Of a DNA stretch of 8,070 nucleotides, positions 1 through 4,908 are shown piece by piece. Where the stretch lies: contig JAEWWY010000204.1 in the NCBI GenBank assembly GCA_023458835.1, positions 1-8,070 on the forward strand, given 5' to 3'. The notes beneath the pieces are model-generated. The model did not search any database and had not been told where the DNA came from. It was given only the letters and a program-made list of their open reading frames with translations. Position 1 is the first letter of the stretch. The number at the start of each line of letters is the position of its first letter. Made by a program: the position numbers and the translations under genes. The stretch comes from Bacillota bacterium (GTDB lineage: Bacteria > Bacillota > Clostridia > Christensenellales > Aristaeellaceae).

Positions 1-142
1 CCCCGTGGCCGTAGGCGTTGGACTTCAATACGCAGGTTACTTTCGTTCCCGGCTTGCAGAGCCTGCATGCTTCCTTATAATTATGCACAATCCCGTCCAG
101 GTCGATCTCCGCCCATGTCCTGCGCAAGAAAGAGGTTTGCAT
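1..142 (-). CDS. alr: Alanine racemase, N-terminal part (runs off the window)
   Basis: This is the start of a PLP-dependent alanine racemase, the cytoplasmic enzyme that interconverts L- and D-alanine and supplies D-Ala for peptidoglycan. Only 47 complete codons are visible; the gene continues leftward past base 1. Near residue 9 is the family's N-terminal strand (TWAEIDLDGIVHNY), and residues 38-47 read VLKSNAYGHG, the classic PLP motif with K40 as the expected Schiff-base lysine. The start is the ATG at 142-140. It is the only ATG in frame before an upstream stop at 229-227, and it places the conserved RTWAEIDL segment at the usual distance from the N terminus. The Shine-Dalgarno is weak (GGCGGA about 7 bases upstream). 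The gene follows the thioesterase gene by 97 bases on the same strand, so it is either the third gene of that operon or has its own weak promoter. The identification is firm; the exact start is slightly less so. Confidence 0.93.
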   Translation of the reverse strand, partial: MQTSFLRRTWAEIDLDGIVHNYKEACRLCKPGTKVTCVLKSNAYGHG

Positions 143-239
143 GAATGCATCCGCCCATCCTTCATACCCGGGAAATCCGCCGGGAAATTCCTTCTTTGAT
201 ATGCCGCAAAATCCCCGTCTGCAGTATTAACACAACCCG

Positions 240-611
240 TCAGCCGCGTTTTGCATCCGTCTTTTCCTGAAAGCGGGCCGCCTTGACGGCCACCCGCTGA
301 TGGAAGGCCTTGCCGATCAGGCCGCACTCATCATAAGCCGTGATCTCAAATTCATAGGCGCGCCCCTCTTGGGAAACAAGCTTTGCCTCCGCCCATACCC
401 GCATGCCCAGCGGCGTGGCCGCCTCGTGGCTGACCTCCATGCGGGTGCCCACAGTGGTCACCCCATCCCCCAAAGACCCCTCCAGTGCGTTGCAGGCCGC
501 CTTTTCCATCAGCGCCACCAGCGCCGGTGTGGCAAACACGGCAAGGCTGCCGCTGCCCATATGCCGGGCGGTTATTTCCTCCGTAACGATCGCTTCCTGC
601 TTCCCTGTCAT
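240..611 (-). CDS. FlK-like hot-dog thioesterase
   Basis: A 123-residue hot-dog-fold thioesterase related to fluoroacetyl-CoA thioesterase FlK, probably hydrolysing a small acyl-CoA in the cytoplasm. FlK's catalytic residues are Thr42, Glu50 and His76. Here T28 (FATP), E36 (LMEKAA) and H62 (SHEAATPLG) occur with the same spacings of 8 and 26 residues, so the active site looks intact. The FlK lid region with its phenylalanine is replaced by a Gly/Ser stretch (about 18-22), so fluoroacetyl-CoA specificity should not be assumed. The start ATG at 611-609 overlaps the stop of the upstream YbaK-family gene as ATGA. A perfect AGGAGG lies 7 bases upstream, inside that gene's last codons. An earlier in-frame start would add seven residues but would read through this Shine-Dalgarno. 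Translational coupling to the upstream gene is likely. The physiological substrate is unknown; general acyl-CoA housekeeping is a guess. Confidence 0.85.
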   Translation of the reverse strand: MTGKQEAIVTEEITARHMGSGSLAVFATPALVALMEKAACNALEGSLGDGVTTVGTRMEVSHEAATPLGMRVWAEAKLVSQEGRAYEFEITAYDECGLIGKAFHQRVAVKAARFQEKTDAKRG

Positions 612-1096
612 GCGATTTCCTCCTCCTGCCATCCCTTGCAGGCATCCACCCAGCCGGCACTTTGGCTGGTGAGCTCCAGTTCGGCCATCGTCATTTCCAC
701 CGCGCTGTTTCCAGAGCCGCAGGCGGGAAAAACCGTTTCAAAGCGTTTGAGCGATTCATCCAGGTATACCTTTACCACCGGATTTTCAACGGCGAAGGGA
801 CATACGCCGCCCACCGCATAGCCCACGTTGCCCAATACTTCCTGGGGGGAAAGCATCCGGGCTTTCAGGCCAAAGGCAGCCTTGAACTTCCCGTTGTCGA
901 TGCGTGCATCCCCCGCCGCCACCAGAAGAATCGGCCCTTCCTGCCCCTGAAAGGAAAGCGTTTTGGCGATCCTGGCTTCCTGGGTATTCAGTGCCCTGGC
1001 CGCCAGTTCCACCGTGGCGCTGGACAAGGCAAGCTCCATCACGCGGCCCGCCATATGGTACTTTTCAAGATAAGCTTTTACCCGTTCCACAGACAT
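608..1096 (-). CDS. YbaK/EbsC-family aminoacyl-tRNA deacylase
   Basis: A 162-residue protein of the YbaK/ProX/EbsC family, stand-alone relatives of the prolyl-tRNA synthetase editing domain that hydrolyse mischarged tRNAs such as Cys-tRNA(Pro) or Ala-tRNA(Pro). The essential lysine is visible as K45 in AKTLSFQG. A beta-rich core LLVAAGDARID (57-67) follows, then the glycine-hinge motif GYAVGGVCPF (92-101) and a VYLDESL strand. The length is typical. The start ATG at 1096-1094 has AAGGAAG 7 bases upstream; a longer in-frame extension back to 1288 crosses the promoter region and has no family similarity. It is the first gene of a leftward operon with the thioesterase and probably alr, driven by the promoter at 1129-1158. 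The C-terminal EEE codons double as the Shine-Dalgarno of the next gene. The family is clear; which tRNA it edits cannot be read from the sequence. Confidence 0.88.
   Translation of the reverse strand: MSVERVKAYLEKYHMAGRVMELALSSATVELAARALNTQEARIAKTLSFQGQEGPILLVAAGDARIDNGKFKAAFGLKARMLSPQEVLGNVGYAVGGVCPFAVENPVVKVYLDESLKRFETVFPACGSGNSAVEMTMAELELTSQSAGWVDACKGWQEEEIA
617..626 (-). promoter_or_regulatory. Strong RBS for the thioesterase, embedded in the upstream gene
   Basis: On the minus strand this reads GGAGGAGGAA. Its AGGAGG core (619-624) sits 7 bases before the ATG at 611. It lies in the last codons of the YbaK-family gene (Glu-Glu-Glu-Ile-Ala-stop), which fixes the thioesterase start and implies coupled translation. 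Confidence 0.75.
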
Positions 1097-1128
1097 GCGA
1101 TCGCTTCCTTTATAAATATAACGAATCC

Positions 1129-1158
1129 ATGATATGCCATGGAGAAATGGGCTGTCAA
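1129..1158 (-). promoter_or_regulatory. Sigma-A type promoter for the leftward ybaK-like operon
   Basis: On the minus strand a perfect -35 TTGACA (plus-strand bases 1153-1158) is followed by an 18-base spacer and a -10 TATCAT (1129-1134). It ends about 33 bases before the ATG at 1096, leaving a short leader that contains the AAGGAAG ribosome site. It points away from the rrf2 promoter, making this a divergent control region. Confidence 0.65.
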
Positions 1159-1205
1159 GGCATTTGCAGGCATCCCCCCAAATTTCCGCATCTTTCCCTT
1201 GCCCG

Positions 1206-1234
1206 TTGACAAAAGCTTCCGGCAATGATAGCAT
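1206..1234 (+). promoter_or_regulatory. Probable promoter of the rrf2-metN-metI unit
   Basis: A perfect -35 TTGACA at 1206-1211 is followed, after 17 bases, by a -10-like TAGCAT at 1229-1234 (4 of 6 consensus matches). Transcription would start near 1240, giving a leader of about 50 bases. That is too short for a SAM riboswitch or a T-box, so control is more likely at the operator level. Confidence 0.5.
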
Positions 1235-1245
1235 ACTTTCATGGT

Positions 1246-1260
1246 ATTTCCATAGGAATT
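1246..1260. promoter_or_regulatory. Candidate operator palindrome at the rrf2 transcription start
   Basis: ATTTCC-ATA-GGAATT forms an inverted repeat. The inner arms TTCC/GGAA are perfect and the outer arms have one mismatch. It begins about 12 bases after the proposed -10 and so overlaps the likely start of transcription. A site there would suit autorepression by the adjacent Rrf2-family protein. This is inference from position and symmetry only. Confidence 0.35.
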
Positions 1261-1290
1261 TTGTAATTGGATTGTGGGAGGCACCCATCC

Positions 1291-1728
1291 ATGAAAATAT
1301 CCACCAAAGGCCGGTATGGCATGCGTCTCATGCTGGACCTGGCCCTGCACAACAACGGCTCCTACATTCCCTTAAAGGAAGTGGCCAGCCGCCAGGAGCT
1401 TCCGGAAAAATATATGGAGCAAATCATCACCCCCCTCAGCCGCGCAGGATACCTGCGGGGCGTACGCGGCGCGCAGGGCGGATACCAGCTTACCCGCAAC
1501 GCCGGCGAATACACCGTGGGCATGATCCTGCGCACCATGGAGGGCGATCTTTCGGTGGTAAGCCCTGTGGACAGCGGGCAGGAAACGGGCGATATCGCCG
1601 CCCACCTGGTCGTGAACAGCGTATGGTCCCGCATCAATGAGGCCATCGAGCAGGTGGTGGACCATATCACGCTGGCTGAACTGGTAGAGGATTACAATCG
1701 CCACGCGGCCGACAACTATGTCATTTAA
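1291..1728 (+). CDS. Rrf2-family transcriptional regulator, cysteine-free (CymR-like)
   Basis: A 145-residue winged-helix regulator of the Rrf2 family. The N terminus MKISTKGRYGMRLMLDLA is a textbook Rrf2 start. The recognition region follows (EVASRQELPEKYMEQI, about 30-45), then the wing RGVRGAQGGYQL (56-67). After it come MILRTMEGDLS (78-88) and the C-terminal dimer helix ending in ITLAELVEDY (126-135). Iron-sulfur members such as IscR, NsrR and RsrR have three cysteines between about 90 and 110. This protein contains no cysteine at all, so like CymR it should not hold a cluster. CymR of Bacillus works with CysK to repress sulfur and cysteine uptake genes, but equivalence is not proven. The start at 1291 has GGGAGG 9 bases upstream; a start at 1267 lacks support. 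It lies 32 bases before the MetN-like gene on the same strand, consistent with control of that module and of itself. Confidence 0.9.
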   Translation: MKISTKGRYGMRLMLDLALHNNGSYIPLKEVASRQELPEKYMEQIITPLSRAGYLRGVRGAQGGYQLTRNAGEYTVGMILRTMEGDLSVVSPVDSGQETGDIAAHLVVNSVWSRINEAIEQVVDHITLAELVEDYNRHAADNYVI

Positions 1729-1760
1729 CCCAACCGGTGTTGCGGGAGGAAGGGCTTTCC

Positions 1761-2771
1761 ATGATAGTTTTCCAAAATGTATCCGTTGACCGGACCGCCC
1801 CAAACGGAGGGCCGCTTTGGGTGGAAGATGTATCCTTTGCCATAGAGGCCGGGGAGATATTCGGCATCGCCGGCCATGAAGGCGCCGGCAAATCCACGCT
1901 CCTTCGCATGGTGAACGGCTTGGTAACGCCTGATCAGGGCGAGGTGATGGTGGACGGCGGCCCGGTAACACGCCTGAACAGCCGCGAGCTTTGCGCCCTT
2001 CGCCGCCAGGTGGGCATGGTGCTGCCTTCCCCCGCCCTTATGCGCGGCCTCCCCTTGCGGGACAGTATTTCCCTTCCGCTGGGCACATTCAAAGCTGATG
2101 ACCCAAAAGCCTCCAATCGGGTGGAGGAACTCCTTAAGCTGACCGGAATGGAGGGATTGGGAGGCGCCTGCCCTGAAGCACTTTCGCCGGAGCAGCAAAA
2201 GCGGGGAGCGATTGCCAGGGCGCTGGCCTCAAGCCCCAAAATATTGCTCTGTATGGAGCCCACGCTGGATCTTTCGCATACCGCCGGGGAGAGCATACTG
2301 AACCTGCTCCAGCGCCTTCACAGGGAGCTAAAGCTGACGCTTGTGCTGTCCACCCGTGACCTGCATGTGATAAAGCGCCTTTGCGGCCGCGCGGCCATTA
2401 TGGAGGATGGCAAGGTGGTGGAAATAAATGATACGTATTCCTTGTTTTCCACCCCACAGCATCCTTTCACCAGGGATTTTCTGAACCAGCAGCTTTCCTT
2501 CGAACTGCCTCCCGAGGTGGCGGAGCACGCCTATGGCACCATCGTACGCATAGAGTATATGGGCGATCCGGCCAACGAGCCCGTTCTGTACGAAACTGCC
2601 CAGCGCTTCGGCGTGGAGTTCAACATTTTGCAGGGCCGCATTGAATACATCAGCGGAAAGCCCCTTGGCAAGATGTACGTTTCTTTCAACGCGGAACCGG
2701 CATTGATGGTATCCGTTCTGGGCTATCTGAAAGCGCATACCTACCGGGCGGAGGTGGTTCAGGATGTATAG
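1761..2771 (+). CDS. MetN-like ABC ATPase with NIL domain and degenerate catalytic motifs
   Basis: A 336-residue protein with MetN architecture: an N-terminal ABC ATPase domain (about 1-230) and a C-terminal NIL domain (about 240-336, containing FGVEFNILQGRIEYISGKPLG). In MetN the NIL domain binds methionine and shuts the transporter down. Walker A is intact (GHEGAGKST, 38-46). The other nucleotide motifs are altered. The Q-loop glutamine is P89, the signature is LSPEQ (141-145) instead of LSGGQ, and the Walker B aspartate is M165 with E166 kept. The D-loop is LDLSH (169-173) and the H-loop histidine is R199. The frame is open throughout, so this is not simple decay by frameshift. The start at 1761 has AGGAAGGG just upstream; a GTG at 1737 has no Shine-Dalgarno. 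The stop overlaps the MetI-like start by 8 bases. It may bind ATP but is unlikely to hydrolyse it normally. Family placement is solid; a methionine transport role is doubtful. Confidence 0.85.
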   Translation: MIVFQNVSVDRTAPNGGPLWVEDVSFAIEAGEIFGIAGHEGAGKSTLLRMVNGLVTPDQGEVMVDGGPVTRLNSRELCALRRQVGMVLPSPALMRGLPLRDSISLPLGTFKADDPKASNRVEELLKLTGMEGLGGACPEALSPEQQKRGAIARALASSPKILLCMEPTLDLSHTAGESILNLLQRLHRELKLTLVLSTRDLHVIKRLCGRAAIMEDGKVVEINDTYSLFSTPQHPFTRDFLNQQLSFELPPEVAEHAYGTIVRIEYMGDPANEPVLYETAQRFGVEFNILQGRIEYISGKPLGKMYVSFNAEPALMVSVLGYLKAHTYRAEVVQDV

Positions 2772-3411
2772 CTATCCTATTGTGCAGGATTCCCCGATAG
2801 TGAACGCGATATTGCAGACACTGCTGTTTTTTGCATGCCCGTTTGTGATTTCGATCCTTCTGGGCGGCTCCTTGGGCATGTGGCTGTTTTTTAAGCGCCA
2901 CCCCCTGTTTGCAATAAGAGCAAAATCCCGCTTAACCGCAAGGCCGCTTCCGTATGCACGCTCCATGACGTATCTTGGGCTGCTGCCTATACTGCTTTTA
3001 TCTATGCTGTTCATTCCCGGCATGAATGCCGGGACGGCAGTATTGCTGCTCTTATCCCTGGGCGCAACGGGCCACCTGGCTTTTCATATGTATGGCGAAC
3101 TTCACGCGCTGGATGCATCCGTTCTGGAAATAGCGCTGGCCTCCGGCCTTGATCGTCGGGCGATGATCCGCCGCGTTCTGCTTCCCTTGGGGAAAAACAG
3201 GATCATTCACGCTATTTGTGAAACCGCCCTCTTTCTGCTGGCAATGGAAACAGTGGCCGGGTTCATGGCAGATATTGGGCTCGCGAGCTTGGCTATGTGG
3301 AGCGGATTTACCAAGTCGCCTGCGCTCATATTGCTCTTTGGCCTTTTGCTGCTAACTCCCCTGTTCCTCTTTGTAAGTCTGTTATCCGCCCATTATGCCA
3401 AGAAACAATGA
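2764..3411 (+). CDS. MetI-like ABC permease, divergent
   Basis: A 215-residue integral membrane protein, about the usual MetI length (near 217). About five hydrophobic segments can be seen, near 14-43, 67-84, 88-107, 148-170 and 186-208. The coupling (EAA) loop is recognisable as LEIALASGLDRRAMIRRVLL (121-140), with the conserved glycine and the hydrophobic-Leu-Pro end. The usual MetI segment around RSxPFIILLV and the AMAGxxGxGGLG run are only faintly kept (ARSMTYLGLL at 65-74; METVAGFMADIGLASLA at 161-177). The start ATG at 2764 overlaps the upstream stop (ATGTATAG) and has GGAGG 9 bases upstream within that gene, so the two are translationally coupled. It should pair with the MetN-like protein in a homodimeric 2+2 transporter. 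No MetQ-type binding protein follows; a terminator does. The substrate is unknown. Methionine or another amino acid is the default from family membership. Confidence 0.78.
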   Translation: MYSYPIVQDSPIVNAILQTLLFFACPFVISILLGGSLGMWLFFKRHPLFAIRAKSRLTARPLPYARSMTYLGLLPILLLSMLFIPGMNAGTAVLLLLSLGATGHLAFHMYGELHALDASVLEIALASGLDRRAMIRRVLLPLGKNRIIHAICETALFLLAMETVAGFMADIGLASLAMWSGFTKSPALILLFGLLLLTPLFLFVSLLSAHYAKKQ

Positions 3412-3445
3412 AATCATCCTGAATGCTCCTGGAAAAAGCCTTCAG

Positions 3446-3475
3446 GGCCCGGCCGCATGCCGGGCCTTTTTCTTT
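3446..3475 (+). terminator. Intrinsic terminator closing the rrf2-metN-metI unit
   Basis: A perfect 8-bp stem GGCCCGGC/GCCGGGCC (3446-3453 with 3459-3466) and a 5-base loop CGCAT are followed by TTTTTCTTT. It begins 34 bases after the permease stop and separates this unit from the liv operon. The A-rich bases at 3432-3438 could also pair with the T run, allowing some function on the other strand, though no gene arrives from that side. Confidence 0.9.
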
Positions 3476-3568
3476 GTCCCAATCTGCAGCATGCATGTAG
3501 AAAAGCGTCGTTTTTTCGTGTTGTCACACCGGAAAACTGCACTTTCTTTCATCAGGCCATTGTATCTA

Positions 3569-3597
3569 TTGCAAATTTCACATATTGCGATTATAAT
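3569..3597 (+). promoter_or_regulatory. Promoter of the branched-chain amino acid ABC operon
   Basis: A consensus -10 TATAAT (3592-3597) lies 17 bases after a -35-like TTGCAA (3569-3574). The start would be near 3604, giving a leader of about 39 bases to the ATG at 3643. A repeated TATTGC (3567-3572 and 3583-3588) overlaps the -35 and the spacer, a possible regulator site. Confidence 0.7.
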
Positions 3598-3642
3598 AGG
3601 TGACAGCACTAAGAGAAGATAATTGGAAAGGAAGTTGACTCT

Positions 3643-4767
3643 ATGAAGAAGGTCCTTGCCCTGATTCTTGCGGCGCTCCTCCTGGTTCCCGCTTTGGCGC
3701 TTTCGGAAGCTGAACCCATCAAGATCGGCGTGTTCGAACCCCTTACCGGTTCCAAGGCTGCCGGCGGCATGATGGAATATGAAGGCATCCAGGCCGCCCA
3801 TTCCCTGGTAGGCGAAGTGCTGGGCAGACCCGTCGTATTGGTACCCGTAGACAACAAGTCTGACGACGTGGAAGCCGCTACCGCCGCCGCCCGCCTTGTG
3901 GACGCCGAGAAGGTGGACATCGTGCTCGGTTCCTGGGGCTCCAGCCTCGCCATCGCCGGCGGCCCTGCCTTTGAAAACGCGCAGGTTCCGGCCATCGGCA
4001 CTTCCTGCACCAATCCCAACGTTACCCTGGGCAACGAATACTACTTCCGTGTCTGCTACCTGGATGATTTCCAGGGCACGCTGCTGGCCAATTATGCCAA
4101 GAGCAACCTGGGCGCCAAGACGGCTGCCGTGATCTGCGACAAGTCCAACGTGTATGCCATCGGCCTGCGCAAATACTTTGTGGAAGCCTTCGGCGAGGAA
4201 AACATCGTGGCGGAAGCCTACTTCAACGTGGGTGACCAGGAATTCTCCTCCCAGATCACCACGGTGATGGCCGCCAAGCCGGACGTCATCTTCATGCCCA
4301 GCGATTTCACCGAGCCCGGCCTTGTAATGAAGCAAGCCCGCGAGTTGGGTTATACCGACGTTCCCTTCCTGGGCGCCGATACCTGGGAGACCCAGGCCAT
4401 GATCGACATCGGCGGCGCCGCTGTGGAAGCCTGCCGCTTCACCACCTTCTTTGATGCCGATGCCGCGCCCACCCCGGAAATCACCGCTTTCCTGGACGCC
4501 TATGCCAAGCTGTTCAATGGTGGCAAGCCCAAGGGCTCCGTTACAGCGCTGGGCTATGACGCTTATATGGCAGCCATAAAGGCCATCGAAACCGCCGGCA
4601 CCACCGACGGTCCCGCGCTCAAGGAAGCGCTGTCCAAGCTGGAGATGACAGGTGTTACCGGCGCCCTGAAGTTTGACGAAAACGGCGATGCCATCAAGAA
4701 CACCGCCATCATCAAGACCGTAAAAGACGGCAAATTCGTTTACCTCGACACGGTGGTAGTTGAATAA
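3643..4767 (+). CDS. Branched-chain amino acid-type ABC substrate-binding protein (LivJ/LivK-like)
   Basis: A 374-residue exported binding protein of the Leu/Ile/Val (type I periplasmic binding) family, which delivers substrate to the LivHM permeases. Residues 1-19 or 1-23 are a signal peptide: MKK, a Leu/Ala core, then ALA or SEA for signal peptidase I. There is no lipobox cysteine. The mature start PIKIGVFEPLTG is typical. SWGSS (97-101) corresponds to the family's loop that holds the ligand's alpha-carboxylate and amine, and GADTWE (245-250) lies at the second-lobe contact region. Cysteines at 122, 138, 165 and 264 could include a disulfide. The start has AAAGGAAG 8 bases upstream. Codon use is heavily biased to GGC, GCC, AAG and AAC, more so than in the metN/metI-like genes, suggesting high expression. 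Substrates of this family range from Leu/Ile/Val to amides, urea and aromatics, so specificity is open. Confidence 0.92.
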   Translation: MKKVLALILAALLLVPALALSEAEPIKIGVFEPLTGSKAAGGMMEYEGIQAAHSLVGEVLGRPVVLVPVDNKSDDVEAATAAARLVDAEKVDIVLGSWGSSLAIAGGPAFENAQVPAIGTSCTNPNVTLGNEYYFRVCYLDDFQGTLLANYAKSNLGAKTAAVICDKSNVYAIGLRKYFVEAFGEENIVAEAYFNVGDQEFSSQITTVMAAKPDVIFMPSDFTEPGLVMKQARELGYTDVPFLGADTWETQAMIDIGGAAVEACRFTTFFDADAAPTPEITAFLDAYAKLFNGGKPKGSVTALGYDAYMAAIKAIETAGTTDGPALKEALSKLEMTGVTGALKFDENGDAIKNTAIIKTVKDGKFVYLDTVVVE

Positions 4768-4785
4768 GTCACAAAGCTCTCCCTT

Positions 4786-4821
4786 GCGGGCGGCGATTTG
4801 GTCGCTGCCCGCATTCCTTTT
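4786..4821 (+). terminator. Hairpin after the binding-protein gene, likely attenuator
   Basis: An 11-bp stem with a single G-U pair (4786-4796 with 4802-4812) and a 5-base TTTGG loop is followed by ATTCCTTTT. It lies 18 bases after the binding-protein stop. The T tract is interrupted, so partial termination or protection of the upstream mRNA is more likely than complete stopping. Such elements let binding proteins be made in excess over permeases. Confidence 0.6.
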
Positions 4822-4842
4822 ACCCGTATTTTTGCGGATATG

Positions 4843-4888
4843 CGCAGGCCGGCATGCGATTGAAATTCCGGAAAGCCGGCCGCCTGCG
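4843..4888 (+). other. Second intergenic stem-loop before livH
   Basis: CGCAGGCCGGC (4843-4853) can pair with GCCGG (4875-4879) and CCTGCG (4883-4888), leaving a 3-base bulge (4880-4882) and a 21-base loop. An alternative register pairs GGCCGGC with GCCGGCC. It has no T run, so it is not a terminator. It ends just before the weak ribosome site of livH and could affect its translation or mRNA stability. Confidence 0.5.
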
Positions 4889-4908
4889 ATGAGGATGGTG
4901 CGTTTCCC

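Noticed and set aside
1097..1288. N-terminal extension of the YbaK-family protein
   Set aside because: The frame is open, but the extension contains the promoter boxes and has no family similarity; the ATG at 1096 has a good ribosome site.
1240..1290. SAM riboswitch or T-box upstream of the MetN-like unit
   Set aside because: Methionine transporter operons often carry one, but the leader from the proposed promoter is only about 50 bases and shows no such fold.
1761..2771. Calling the MetN-like gene a pseudogene
   Set aside because: There is no stop or frameshift, the length is normal, Walker A and the NIL domain are preserved, and the coupling to the next gene is intact. A divergent functional protein is the better reading.
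3395..3622. A 75-codon plus-strand open frame after the MetI-like gene
   Set aside because: It runs through the intrinsic terminator and the liv promoter, and its sequence has no recognisable domain.
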